A DNA stretch of 64,000 nucleotides from Leptobrachium leishanense. Its lineage: Eukaryota; Chordata; Amphibia; Anura; Megophryidae. How positions within the stretch are numbered: the first letter of the stretch is position 1; every line of letters begins with the position of its first letter. Made by a program: the position numbers and the translations under genes. The notes below the pieces were generated by a model. That model searched no databases, was not told the origin of the DNA, and saw nothing but the letters and a program-made list of their open reading frames with translations. Shown here piece by piece: positions 10,262-21,520 of this stretch. Where the stretch lies: NCBI GenBank assembly GCA_009667805.1, contig CM019063.1, forward strand, positions 349,702,442 through 349,766,441, written 5' to 3'.

Positions 10262-10786
10262 AAAAAATAAATAAAAACGTGTTTTTTTTTGTGTTTTTTT
10301 TATTAATGTAGCAATATTGTTCACATTTCAATTATGTGAACAATAATGCTGCACTAATGATTTTTTTCTATGGGGTGCATTTGCTAAAAATCATGTAATT
10401 CCCCCCCCAAAAATGTAACAAGTCCCCATTTCTAATTTTTGTACAAGCGCACCCCATAGAAAATATAACCGCAAATGCTCATGTGATAAAATGTGAAAAA
10501 AAAAAACACTTTACATGCTGCAGATTATTAAAAAATCTATTTTTATTGCATTTTGTTGTCATAATATACAGGCAGGACATGATGTATACATATAAAAATT
10601 ATATATTCTGAATCTGCCGAATCTGCCGGAAAGAACGATATATAATATGTCTGGGCCATATAATAAAATGTGGCTTCAAATCGCGTTTAAACATGATGAG
10701 CGAAAGCGGTAGAAATGAGCTCGGCACACAGCGGTGAAATGCCTCAGCAGTGAAAGGGTTAATAAAAATAATACACAAAACTTTAA

Positions 10787-11939
10787 CCCCTTAAGGACCC
10801 CTGACGTACCCTGTACGTCCTGTCCACAGATCTCCCTTAGACCCGCGGACGTACAGGGTACGTCAGCGGCGCCTAATCCCCCTCCCGCCCGATGCTCACC
10901 TCCCTCGCTGGATCCCTCGGCGATCTGGCAGGGAGGAAGCCTGCCCATGTGATTTACATGGGCAGGCGAGGCTGATGATGTCGCCACGCTGCGTGGTGAC
11001 GTCATCAGCAGGTGTCCCCATGCAATTCAATGGAGGGGTGGGCTCCTTTGGAGCCCTCTATCTCCCCAACCATTGAAGCTAGGGAGATGCTGTTTGCACC
11101 GCTGAAAAGGGGAGACTCTCCCCTTTTCAGCGGTGTATAGCATTAACAGTTTCGCCGCCAGATCACGTTTCGTTCCCAATTGGCGCCAAAACGCGATTCA
11201 AACCTGGAGGGGGGCTGACATCTTGGATGTCAGCCAAGCCTCCAGGTCCCGCCCCACCCACTGACAACCTCCCCATATGTGTGAGGATGTCAGTGGGCCA
11301 GTTAACCATCTAGCTGCAATGTAGAGATAAGGGGATCCTAAGGATCCCCATATCTCCCGATCCATGGCAGCTAGATGGTCATATTTGACATCATTTGAAA
11401 GGCCTGATTATTATAAATAAAAAATTAAATAAAATAATTTTTATTTTTTTTTAAAGTTTTTTTTTTTGTCTGGGGGAGTTTAATTAAATAGGACCTAGGC
11501 TGTCATCTAAAAATAATTAACACAAAATGGTCAGAATGAGCGCAGCGCACATAGGTGAACTGTCTCAGCAGTGAAGGGGTTAAAAAGCAAAAACATGTAA
11601 AATTGGGTATTTCTAGTCTCGGGACAAAATTTTGAACCTATTTAGCCGGTGTCTTTTTGGGTGGTTGTAGATTTTGGGGATTAAATTACGAAAAAGTGTG
11701 TTTTTACCATTTTTTTTCCTCATATTTCATATTTTTTTATAGTAAATTATTCGATATGATGGAAATAGTGGTATTTCTAGAAAGTCCATTTAATGGCGGG
11801 AAAAAGGGTGTATAATATGTGTGGGTTGAATAAACGAGTAAGAGGAAAATTTGACCTAAACACTAACAGCGCAGAAACGTAAAAACAGCAGCGGTCACTA
11901 AAAGACGGATTTGTGTAAAACCGCCCCGTCACTAAGGGG
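10787..11939. mobile_element. TTAA-flanked element(s) with mixed ends
   Basis: The left end CCCCTTAAGGACCCCTGACG follows TTAA 10783-10786. Two candidate right ends exist. CTCAGCAGTGAAGGGG lies before TTAA 11580-11583 and CGTCACTAAGGGG before TTAA 11940-11943. The second pairs better with the left end, and the first belongs to the 'CACTGCTGAG' family, so two piggyBac-like elements are nested or recombined here. Internal palindromes include the sequence around GGATCCTAAGGATCC (11335-11349). No gene is present. Confidence 0.6.
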
Positions 11940-11943
11940 TTAA

Positions 11944-13013
11944 AAAAAATAATCTTTTTATTTTTTTTACTTTGAACATGGTCATGGTTTGTGTATCATT
12001 GGAAAGGCCATGCTCTGGCCTTTCAAATGATACTAAACATGACCCATCTAGTTGTTCGTGAGATATGGGGGTTCAAAGGATCCACCATGGGATTTCCTTG
12101 GCAAATCACCGGGCAGCTAGGGGGTTCCCCGGCTAAGGCTAGGGTCAGACGAAAGCATTTTTACCCGCGAACGTGAAAAAGTGCGTCCGAACGCATTGAC
12201 GTATTTGTTCACGGAATGCGCAAAAACGGTCAGATGACGCGCATTTTCGGGCGTGATTTTGTACGGATCGTCAATAAAACTCTTTTTGCGTCTGGACGTT
12301 ATGTAGGCTGGACATTAGCAGTCTCTGACATCTCCTAATCACGCACACACGCCGCTATGCCGCAGCTGCGCACTCAGTACGTCAGTACTAGCGGTTCAGC
12401 GTTCTCAAAAAACGTTCAAATTCCACTTGCGTTGCACGGCCGGACTTTTGTGCGGCCGTACATCGTATATTGGCCGTCATTGCCCGTCATCTGCTGCTAG
12501 TGCGGCTGTAATTATGTGCGCCAGAACGCACGTTAAAAGTGCGCTGGTCTGACCCCAGCCTAACACTGACATCATTGCGCCATGCGTGATGACGTCAGGT
12601 GGCGAGGAGGGACCCGGAGGTGGAGCTGCCATCCAAGATTGCGGGCCCCACCGGAGATAGGCCGCGATCCAAATGGAGTCAGATCGTGGTCCGGTGCCTC
12701 AGGGGTAAAGTCAGGCACCGATAAAAGGGGAGACTCTCCCCTTTTTAAGCGGTGCCTGCCTTCTACCTCTAGGTTTTCCCGAGGGAGAGGGATGCAAAAG
12801 GATCCCCCCTCCTTTCAGGTGATCTCCTGGCTTTGCCGGAGGGTCGCCTGAAAATGATGTCATCGCGTCCGACTTCAAGGAAATCACAACGCCGCGGGAC
12901 CCGTAGGAGGGAGGTGAGTATCTCTCCTTGGGCTCGCGGTAGTGGATGACGTGTGGGGAACGTCCTCCACATTCAGCAGGAGCCTATGAAGACGTTACCC
13001 ACACAGGGAAAGG
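11944..13013. mobile_element. piggyBac-like element fragment
   Basis: It ends with CAGGGAAAGGG before TTAA at 13014-13017. The interior repeats family traits: the 'GGCCATGCTCTGGCCTTTC' hairpin near 12006-12035, a 'TGATGTCATCGCG' block, and an imperfect copy of the long palindrome near 12713-12762. The left boundary is uncertain. A Harbinger-like MITE sits at 12137-12560. Confidence 0.55.
12137..12560. mobile_element. PIF/Harbinger-like MITE, copy 3
   Basis: Ends GGCTAGGGTCAGAC and GTCTGACCCCAGCC are flanked by TAA at 12134-12136 and 12561-12563. The interior is about 420 bp of CG-containing sequence without a gene. Confidence 0.75.
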
Positions 13014-13084
13014 GTTAATATTATAACCACCACAGCACACTGACTTAATAGAATGGCAAGTGAGGCCCTGACGGTACGTCCCTG

Positions 13085-14010
13085 TTAAAATTCAGAGGTA
13101 GAAAAGTGGATTGCGGATAACAAACTTTTTTTGTGCTGACAAAACTGTAACTATGCTCTTTGGAACAAACTACATAAATTGCAAAATCCCCATCTATGTG
13201 TCAGAACAAAATCAAATGGCACGCTGACAAGTCACTTCTCTCAAATATCTAGGTATGCGGTTAGACCCAAATCTATCCTTTGGCCCCCACATCGAAAAAC
13301 AATTCATCTAAACTTTACCCCAAACTAGGTGCCCTGTACAGAAACAAATCCTGCCTGTGCCCTGCGGTAAGAAAGCAAATTGTACAACAAATGCTTATGC
13401 CGACCATTGAATACGGAGAGGTAGTGTATGCAGCTGCCCCACAAATGCACCTTCAGAAACTTACTACATTGTAAAACTCATTCTGCCGCTTTGTGCCGAC
13501 ATGTTAAAAGAGCAACTCTGGCCGTCGCTGGAATCTAGACTCACCCTTCACCTTTCCAACCTGGTGTTTAAGAGGTTTTCTGGGAAGCTACCACCCTACC
13601 TGAATAGACTGCTTCCCCTAGCAGTTCCCTCATCCTATAACCTCCGGTCCAGGACCTGCACCTTACTTACAGTGCCACACTACAGAAAGTGGCTCGCTCC
13701 TCATTTTCCTACAGAGCAACGGAATTATGGAATAACCTCCCTGACGCCATCAAATCTTCCCCAGTCTAAAGTCCCTTTAGAGCTCCCTATTAATATTCCT
13801 TAATACAGAATGCACCTGTAAACATGTAACATAATGACTATTTTCTGTGTTTATCTGTATATTTCTGTTTTTAATATCTTGCATTTATTACTTTGAAATG
13901 TCACAGTCGTTACAGAAATACAATGTTCTTGAACCCAGGACATACTTGGAAACGAGAGAAATCCTCAATGTATCCTTCCTGGTAAAATACTTTGCAAATA
14001 AATAAAGTGC
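13085..14010 (+). mobile_element. CR1/L2/Rex1-type LINE, copy C
   Basis: The only copy of this LINE on the plus strand. Reverse transcriptase C-terminal frames run from about 13090 to 13770 with breaks; SGKLPPYLNRLLPLAVPSSY and NLRSRTCTLL are readable. Then comes the 3' UTR and the terminal phrase TATCCTTCCTGGTAAAATAC with a short AAATAAATAAA tail. It is 5'-truncated downstream of the catalytic YADD motif and is not functional. Confidence 0.7.
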
Positions 14011-14143
14011 TAACAAGTTCCGTACGCTGTAAAATTGGTGAGACAGAATAACAAATATACATACCAGTATACACAAAACAGTAGGAGAGCGAACCCTGCT
14101 TTCGAGAGCTTACAATCGAAGAACCACGGGTCAATCCCCGTTT
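14011..14143. other. Short spacer with a repeat-like phrase
   Basis: It contains GAACCCTGCTTTCGAGAGCT, a phrase seen in vertebrate interspersed repeats, but no element could be bounded. Confidence 0.3.
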
Positions 14144-14740
14144 TCATATGGCGTATGGGTTTGCTATTCATGCACTTCCCATTCAATTTCCTACGTCCAG
14201 TTTACCCACCTTGAACGACCACTTAAAATCCTTACAAGAGACCCGGAGAAAAGTGAAATCTGACATGGAGAAGAATGTTGAGGTGCAGAAACCGAAGACT
14301 GATGGCCACAGACTCAGTGCACCTACGTACAAAGTAGCGGATAGTGTGGTTGTCCACCAAAAACATTGTCTTCTCATTCCCACAAGGAAGATTGCCCCCA
14401 GATACAGCGTTCTGTAGGGACAAATGTGTCGCATTAACCCAGTGTCCTATGCCCTCTCCTTGCCATCCAACTTTCGTGTACCTAATGTCTTTCACGTAAG
14501 CCTGTTGAAACTTTTATTGTGTAATAGGTACAGTAGGCACAATGTGCCGCCTTCTCCTGCAGTGGTAGGTAGTGAAGATGAGTATGAGGTCTGCGCCATC
14601 TTGAATTCTATGTCTAGGGCGTCTCCAGTACCTAGTCGATTGGGAGGGTTATGGTCCAGAGGGCAGGTCTTGGCTTCCTGCTACTGAGGTTCCTGCACCT
14701 TGGTTTGCACGTACCTTTCATTAGGGGCACCCTCTTAGTC
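14144..14740 (+). pseudogene. Ty3/gypsy chromovirus integrase C-terminus with chromodomain
   Basis: Two adjoining frames (14148-14417 and 14424-14687) cover the end of a gypsy polyprotein. An integrase C-terminal stretch is followed by INPVSYALSLPSNFRVPNVF, HVSLLKLLL, and a chromodomain that opens with DEYEVCAIL and continues in another frame to about 14740. In the family the chromodomain steers integration to particular chromatin. Frame breaks at about 14417 and 14640 disable it. The rest of the element and its LTRs were not seen. Confidence 0.75.
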
Positions 14741-14829
14741 CTAGTGATCGTCTAGTGGCCTCCTGTAGAGGATGGTAGTGTCACTGCTCCCCCCCTCCTG
14801 TGTCTCCGTGGCCGGCATAGTTACAGTCA

Positions 14830-14985
14830 TGCACACTGTCATGTACATCACAGATTTTCACAGCAATAAAACTCTAATGTGCAGTGTGTATGAGTGAGTT
14901 TTATTGCTGTGGAGCTCTGTGATATGCCCAAACACACCGCACAATACTGTGAGATTTATTACTGTGGAGCTCTGTAAAAGGGTGA
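14830..14985. repeat. Palindromic minisatellite, 'GTGAGTTTTATTGCTGTGGAGCTCTGTGAT' type
   Basis: About three degenerate units of roughly 60 bp alternate between the phrase TTTTATTGCTGTGGAGCTCT and its inverse. The same phrase recurs at 50390-50480, 53640-53790, 54640-54820 and 58463-58690. Confidence 0.7.
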
Positions 14986-15129
14986 GTGTGAATGGGACTT
15001 CTGGCCATAACGTCCAATATTTCCACAAGTAGGACCGGTTTCAGCAAAATATTAAATTTTTTGGAAAACTTTCCTAGACCTTAAAATATCGTTATTGGCG
15101 AGTACCTGCAAAAATTATCGGTACTCTTA

Positions 15130-15561
15130 GGCTGGGGTCAGACGAACGCAGTGCGAACGCGCGTTGAGACACACTTTATCACCACCGTAGTAGTAGTAGC
15201 AGCAAATTACATCAAATGACCGGCAATATACGAAGTATGGCTGCATGAAAGTTCGGCCGGGCAACGCAAGCGGCAAACAAACGCATTTTTTCGAGAAAGT
15301 GAAACCGCTAGTACTGACGTACAGAGTGCGCTGCGTCTGCTAGTGCCGTGTGCGCGTGATTAGGAGACGTCAGACGCTGCACATGTTCAGCCTACATAAC
15401 GTCCCGACGCAAAAAGTGTTTTATTGATGATCCGTACAAAATCACGGACGAAAATGCGCATCGTATCACCGCTATCGCGTATTCCGTGAAAAAATACGTC
15501 CATTCGTTCGAACGCTCATTTTCACGGACAAAGCGAAAAATGCGTTCGTCTGACCCTAGCC
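15130..15561. mobile_element. PIF/Harbinger-like MITE, copy 4
   Basis: Ends GGCTGGGGTCAGAC and GTCTGACCCTAGCC are flanked by TTA at 15127-15129 and 15562-15564. The interior is alignable by eye with copy 2 (6539-6963). Confidence 0.75.
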
Positions 15562-15564
15562 TTA

Positions 15565-16125
15565 CTTGTTGTGACGTGCGTCATTTGGACTTGGAGTGCA
15601 TGGACCTGGAGATATATTTGAGAGGTGCAGGCTGGGTGTTCCGTGTAATTTCCTTGCCCTCTCTTGTGTCTATGTAATCTGAGTTATGCAGAAATAATGT
15701 TATGGTCCATGTTTATCTGCCGTGTATTTGAGTTGTTGATCTGCCTTGTAAGGCAAATACTGCCCTGTAAGGCAAATACTGCCCCATTATCTAATTACTG
15801 TTACAATGGTTTAAATAATTACTGTGTGGTCACTGTTTGTCAATTTATGTAACTTCTACTCTTATCTAATGAATTAAGGAATTCTGATGCGCAGCCTGTG
15901 ATTACATGACCCCATATTGTTTCAAGTCTGGACATGTCTAGTTAACTCGAGGCTGGAGGGGGGGGGGGCACCAGGGTGTAGTTCTCTACTATCTCTAATC
16001 CCTCCTGGAAGTGTGTGTGGGTGTATGTGTATATCTATATATAGCTGTTATCCCAGCACTCCCCTATCCTCACAATTTGTCTACAATGATGAAAGCCACG
16101 GTGCTTAGACCAAAGGAAAAGTATG
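15565..16125. other. No gene seen
   Basis: A short direct duplication (CTGCCTTGTAAGGCAAATA then CTGCCCTGTAAGGCAAATA, about 15742-15783) and a G-run near 15959 are the only visible structure. The region could be part of an LTR, but no matching second copy is in the window. Confidence 0.4.
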
Positions 16126-16575
16126 TACAGTTGTGCTCATAAATTTACATACCCTGGAGGAATTTATGATTTCTTGGCCATTATTCAGAGAATATGAATG
16201 ATAACACACAAATATTTCTTTCACTCATGTTTACCGTTTGGCTGAAGCCATTTATCAATCAAGTGTGTTTACTCTTTTTAAATAACAGAAACCACCCATA
16301 TGACCCTAGGCAAAAGTTTACATACCTTGGTGATTTTGGCCTCCTTACATGCACACAAGTTGACACAAACAGGTTTGAATGGCTATTAAAGGTACCCTCA
16401 CCTGTGATCTGTTTGCTTGTAATTAGTGTGCGTTCAATGAGTTTCTGGACTTCTGGCAGACCCTTGCATCTTTCATCCAGTGCTGCACTGACGTTTCTAG
16501 ATTCTGAGTCATGGGGAAAGCAAAAGAATTGTCAAAGGATCTGCGGGAAAAGGTAGTTGAATTGTATAAAACAGG

Positions 16576-17520
16576 TGTAGCGCTCACTCCCGGAGGAGCT
16601 GCTGAATTTAACCTCGGGTTAGTCTCACCGCACTATGGGATAAATATACACCAGCACTGTTGTGGATTTTATAGATTATATACTTTACTGATCCCAATAA
16701 AGCGGCATATGTAATGTGAATACCGTATATGAACGACAGGATTTCGTAATGCGAGAAAAACACGCGGCGGCAAAAAGGAAAGTTTAACCCCTTCATTTCT
16801 GGAGTGTAAGTCCCGCAAAAGTAATGTCCCAAAAAGGTCTGTGTGTGTGCGATTTAGGTACCCGGGTACTATATTCAACTGGCCAGTGAATGGATTGAGT
16901 AATTCTTCGACTAGTCACGTTGGGGCCCTGTAGATTTAAACAATACTGCAGCGTGCTTTGTTTAAACTTGGACTGTGGCCTGGAAGGCCTCTCACCCATC
17001 CGCTGGACAATCTGTTCCGCTGTCCGATCAAGGATCTCTCTCCATCTGATTATACTGGAACTCTGTGCCACCGGATCCGCTTCTCCTGCTTGTCCGATTT
17101 CGGTAACGAGAATTACGGCCTACCGCCTGCACTCCCAGTGGATCATCGCGGTCTCCTTACTCGGGGTCCAAACCGGAACGTTGTGTCTGCGCAAAACCTC
17201 TCAGCGATGTGTGGATAGGTCTCCGCCAGCACTGTCTCTGATTCTCAGCACCCGCAAGGCAGCTCCTGCTCTCCAGCCTGGTCTCAATCTCTGGCAGTCT
17301 CACGTGCGTTTTCCACCTTTCGTCGCTCGGCTCATACTGGCTCTCCTTCGTACGAGGCTGCGGATGTCCTTTGCTCTCTCCCACCCACTTCCTGTCCCCG
17401 CCGCAAAGCATGATGGAAAACGTAGTCCCGTTGTGTCCAGTATACTTTACATTGCGCTTGTCTCCCTCTGGTGGCCAAACCCGAGCAATACATCAACAGA
17501 GGTTTTTAAACCGCGCTACA
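16576..17520. mobile_element. Solo-LTR-like insertion in the Tc1 transposase
   Basis: The ends TGTAGCG and CGCTACA have the TG...CA form of LTRs and are flanked by CAGG at 16572-16575 and 17521-17524, a 4-bp duplication. It has no internal coding region. An AATAAA lies near the left end, and CTCCCTCTGGTGGCCAAAC lies near the right end. A solo LTR left by recombination between two LTRs fits best. A non-autonomous DNA element with 7-bp inverted ends is the alternative. Confidence 0.6.
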
Positions 17521-17737
17521 CAGGAAAGGGATATGAAAAGATATCCAAGGAATTGAATGCCAATCAACAGTGTTCAAACTCTTAAGAAGTGGAAAATTAG
17601 GGGTTCTGTTGAAACCAAACCACGGTCAGGTAGACAAACTATAATTTCAGCCACAACTGCCAGGAAAATTGTTCGGGATGCAAAGAAAAACCCACAAATA
17701 ACTTAAGGTGAAATACAGGACTCTGAAAACACTAGCA

Positions 17738-18591
17738 GGGTTATTCAAAGAGAATTGAAAGGTCACTGCACCTTTGGTGATTTTTCGTTCTCTTCAATTC
17801 GGTGCTATTTGGCGATCCCATTTCGGCAACCCTGCGGTGTATCCAGCAAACACCACAAGGCCGTCGTAGTGCAGGGAAAAGCCACCGCAAAAACCCGGCA
17901 AACGCACACCGAAACCCGCAAAAACATCTGGATTAACCCCGCCAAACATGCCGGAGAAACCTGAGCAGCCGTCAATCACAGCGCAGAGCAGCTGCTGGAA
18001 AAAGCCGACACCGCAGACCAATGGAGTGGAAAAAACAAAACAAAACCGTACGCTTGAATGTTTTAAAAGTGAAATGCTGTTTGCAAAAAACTTTAGTAAA
18101 GGAAAATGGCTGAAATTTACATAGAAGGTCCAATGAATGATAATAAAAAGGGCTGTTACAGAAAAAATTATTTAAAAAAACAAACGGAAATTTTTTTCGC
18201 AAAAAATGCCGAGAAGATCCTAAACAAATCTATAAATACTTTTTACTGCAGAATATTCTAATCAAAGGTTATTAGATATTGGATTAAAACGGGAATATTT
18301 TTAACATTGAAGCCTATGGGATAATGAACAAACCTGGCGAATGTAACCACCGAACTGCAGGGCAATTCGGCAACTTTTCACTGCTGGTTTTTGTTCTCTG
18401 AATAGACAAAGCATTGCTTCTCTATGGGGAGTTCACTGCCCTCGAACAGGCACCGTATGTGCAGGCAATTCACTAACATTTGGCGAACTGCCTTCTCTCT
18501 GAATAGCCGAATGGCCAGGAAAGGTAACCGTACGCTGAATTTCACTGTTCGGTCACCTTTCGGCCACAATTCGGATCTCTTTGAATAACCC
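17738..18591. mobile_element. MITE with GGGTTATTCAAAGAG ends
   Basis: The left GGGTTATTCAAAGAG and right CTCTTTGAATAACCC are inverted repeats, and the sequence around both ends (AATTGAAAGGTCAC and GGTCACCTTTCGGCC) extends the similarity. Short relatives lie at 35640-35817 and 51629-51804. It splits the Tc1 transposase. No clear target duplication was seen, so the superfamily is left open. Confidence 0.6.
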
Positions 18592-19219
18592 CGGTGGTGT
18601 GGTTGTTTCAAGATAGAAGGGCTGCATGGTCGAGTCCCCAGAAGAAAGCCATTACGCAAAATGCCACAAAGTATACCGCTTACAATATGCCAAACAGCAC
18701 AGAGACGAGCATCAAACCTTCTGGCTCAAAGTCATTTGGAGTGATGAGACCAAAATTGAACTTTTTGGTCACAACCATAAACGCTACATTTGGAAAGAAG
18801 TAAACCAGTCCTATGATGAAAGGTACACCATTCCTACTGTGAAACACGGAGGTGGATCGCTGATGTTTCGGGGATGTGTGAGCTGCAAAGGCACAGGACA
18901 TTTGGTCAAAACCGTATGTTCTCAGAAAATACCAGAGGAAAATTTGCATTCATCAGCCCGGAAGCTGCGCATGGGACGCACTTGGATATTCCAACATTAC
19001 ACTGATCTAAAACACAAGGCCAAGTCGACCTGTCATTGGCTACAGCAGAATAAAGTGAAGGTTCTGAAGTGGCCAACTCAGTCTCCTGACCTCAATATTA
19101 TTGAGCCGCGCTGGGGAAATCTCAAACATGCAGTTCATGCAAGACCGCCCAAGAATTTACAGGAACTGGAGGTTTTTTTTGCCAAGAAGAATGGGCAGCT
19201 TTACCATTTGAGAAGATAA
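18592..19219 (+). pseudogene. Tc1 transposase, catalytic half
   Basis: The frame at 18626-19219 carries the DDE core of the split Tc1 element. WSDETKIELFG holds the first aspartate. QHYTDLKHKAK is where the family has QxDNDPKH, so the second catalytic aspartate has become tyrosine. QSPDLNIIEPRW holds the final glutamate. Loss of the second acid and the two insertions make it inactive. It ends with TAA at 19217-19219, ahead of the right terminal repeat. Confidence 0.8.
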
Positions 19220-19507
19220 AGCGCCTCATCCAAAAATACCTCAAGACATCAAGCCGTCATTGATGTTAAAGGGGGCAATACACGGTATTAAGAACTGGGG
19301 TATGTAAACTTTCGATCAGGGTCATTTGGGTTGTTTCTGTTGTCATTATGATTTAAAAGCGTAAACACACTTGATTTGATAATAAATGGCTTCAGCCAAA
19401 CAATAACCACGTGAAAAATGTTTTTGTGTTATCATTCACATTCTCTGTATGATTTCTTGGCCATTATTCATTCTGCCAGGGTATGTAAATTTATGAGCAC
19501 AACTGTA

Positions 19508-19763
19508 TTCAGCATCAGAGAAGGCTGCACACATGTATTAAAAATAAGTTTGTTTCAAATAAATAATTAAAAAATTAACTTTCGGCCCTCACAGGAGCCA
19601 TTCTGAAGGAGATAGATACATACATATATATATATATGTGTGTTATATATATATATATATGTATCTGTATCCTTCCTGGTAAAATACTCTGGATAAGACA
19701 TGCACATTACATCTGCAATTTCCGTCTTTTGGTTTGTCTTTTTTCTTTTTCATCTTGGGTCTG
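19508..19763. other. Spacer with AT repeat and LINE 3'-end scrap
   Basis: A (TA)n run lies at 19625-19660. TATCCTTCCTGGTAAAATAC near 19668-19687 is the 3' end of the LINE family described at 13085. Nothing coding was seen. Confidence 0.5.
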
Positions 19764-19767
19764 CTTT

Positions 19768-20387
19768 TGAAAGAGCGCTACCTGGGAATAACCCCTAGCG
19801 TCAGCCTCTCTGTTCCCTGTCCACCATTTTAGATAGAAAATAGAACTGTATAAAACTAAGTATAGCCTCTAATATCTTGTCTTAAACCTGATTTTTGCTG
19901 ACTGAAGAATTATCTCTTCCCCCCCCCAGGTCTTTAACCCTAAGCCATAAAAGTTGCTTAATATATCGAGAAAGCAGAAGGAATGCGTAAAACCCATAGC
20001 TTGCCATGTTTGTTTTGAAGAATGATTCCGTTTTACAACCTTATTGACTAGACAGAGAATTTAGAGTGTCTGCGGTGGGCTCAAGGGTCGTGCTTTGAGA
20101 TGAATCTTGCTGACTTGCAAAATGATGAATAAAGTCCAATATGTATAATGAAGGTTGATATGATAAGTGGGAGGGTAACCTGGGGGGGAATAAGGTGTGC
20201 ATTTTTACAAGCCATGTATAAATTCTTTGTCTCTCTGTTGGCTCGGGACTTGAGTCTTTTTGGGCTAGACCTGACTCAAGGCTCGGTACCGAATAAATGC
20301 TTTTCCTGCTTAAGAAGGCCTCCGTCTCCTTTGTCTACCACCGAGTCACAATCTCCTAACCCGAATTACACCCAGATGGCTGCTTCA
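19768..20387 (+). repeat. 5' LTR of the provirus
   Basis: Starts TGAAAGAGCGCTACC and ends GGCTGCTTCA. TATAAA at 20217-20222 and AATAAA at 20292-20297 suggest a promoter and polyadenylation signal, so U3 would be about 480 bp. It matches the 3' LTR almost base for base. Confidence 0.9.
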
Positions 20388-20391
20388 TTTC

Positions 20392-20411
20392 TGGGGGCTT
20401 CGTCCGGGATT
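20392..20411 (+). other. Primer binding site, tRNA-Pro-like
   Basis: TGGGGGCTTCGTCCGGGATT lies four bases after the LTR. It matches the proline-tRNA primer site of gammaretroviruses except for one extra T. Confidence 0.8.
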
Positions 20412-21240
20412 GGCAGGCCTGGCTCGGTGACAGCAGGAGAACGGCAGTGTTCTGCAACTCCGTGGGCTCCGTCGGGGCGTGCTGCCGATCAAAAGTTGAT
20501 TGTCTGCCGGCGCCCTTGCAGGTCTTCCTGCACTCTGTGGATCTCAACGTGTTGCGTGGTAGCACCCCCGACCGTGACCCCACGGAAGCACGAGGCCTGG
20601 AGGAAAACCGTTGTGCTATGACCAAGGTAATATATTTTATTATTCAGTATTTGACAGCATAATGAGTGATTGTGTAAATAATTAGCCAACATTGAATGTG
20701 CGGTTGAATCTCCGTGTATGTATTCTGGTATGCCAGATAAAGGGGAAGGCGCCCTCTAGAGAGCTAGGAAGCCTGTAGCGCTTCAATGTGAGGAACCTGC
20801 AGTGTTCCAGGAGTCTGAAGTGCTCCAATAGCTGTGGCCTGGGTCTGAAAAGGGGGGTAAATTGTGCACCCCATAAAAAAAAACAGTACCCCACGGCAGA
20901 AGAGAGTAGCTACCTCTTCTAAAGCTATAGTGTATTGTGTAAAAACGACATCTGTTGGCTATAAGAAAGGATGCTTAGCTGTTAGATATTCTGTATTGCT
21001 AGGATTGTGTACTGAACTGTATTATCTGTATCTGATATTGAGTGGTGACTGAAACTGTGAGTGAACGTACGCCTACACCCTTCGGGGTAAAGCAAATACG
21101 AGAGTGGCCCTATAGTAGGTGAGATTCCAAGCTGGGTGACCACGACTTGGCCACCGAATTAGGGACGCAAAAGAATTGTTGAGTGAAATATCAGATTGTG
21201 CTTTTGTGTATTACTTGGTGCTGGTCACCAAGTTGCGGAA
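20412..21240 (+). other. Proviral leader, no gene seen
   Basis: A GC-moderate leader with a possible splice donor (CCAAGgtaata near 20624). No frame resembles a viral protein. Packaging signals could lie here but cannot be recognised by eye. Confidence 0.5.
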
Positions 21241-21520
21241 ATGGGAAACACCAAATCCCATAAGGGAAACAAAATTGTGAAAGGTGAAACACCGCTTGGG
21301 TATATGTTGCAGAACTTCGAGACTCTCTTTGCAGTTCATCAATATGGGAGGAAGCTGCATAAGAGCAGGCTGCGAGTTCTGTGTGAGGTTGATTGGCCCC
21401 TCCTTTCTCCTTCATGGCGGCAGGAAGGATCAATGGAGCCTGAAGAGATCCAAAGGGTTCATTCAGTGGTCTCTGGACGCCCAAGGCATCCGGACCAATA
21501 CCCTGTATGGATATATGGAG
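21241..21520 (+). pseudogene. gag: Retroviral gag matrix domain, truncated
   Basis: The ATG at 21241 starts MGNTKS, with glycine 2 available for myristoylation, which in the family anchors Gag to the plasma membrane. The tryptophan-proline motif EVDWPLLSPSW and the later HPDQYPVW follow the spacing of gammaretroviral matrix proteins. After about 93 codons a CR1-like insertion begins at 21521. The sequence on its far side does not continue as Gag, so capsid and nucleocapsid are missing from this copy. Confidence 0.7.

Larger units (their letters stand above)
7563..10758. mobile_element. piggyBac-like non-autonomous element with L1 insertion
   Basis: The left end CCCCTTCACTGCTGAG and the right end CTCAGCAGTGAAAGGG are both flanked by TTAA (7559-7562 and 10759-10762). 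That target and a CCC start are characteristic of piggyBac. Without the L1 insertion at 8203-10261 the element would be about 1.1 kb, the same as the copy at 36862-37959. It encodes nothing of its own and contains several hairpin-forming palindromes. Confidence 0.75.
16128..19505 (+). mobile_element. Tc1-like transposon split by two later insertions
   Basis: Terminal repeats start CAGTTGTGCTCATAAATTTA on each side, with TA at 16126-16127 and 19506-19507. Inner copies of the 'GATTTCTTGGCCATTATTC' phrase at both ends form the usual long repeat with internal direct repeats. The transposase starts at 16511 (MGKAKELSKDLREKVVELYK). A 945-bp insertion interrupts it at 16576, it resumes at 17521, an 854-bp insertion interrupts it again at 17738, and it resumes near 18592. 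Without the insertions the element is about 1.6 kb, a normal Tc1 length. Confidence 0.85.

Noticed and set aside
16920..17585. 221-codon frame in the Tc1 region
   Set aside because: It lies inside the solo-LTR-like insertion, crosses its right boundary and shows no domain.
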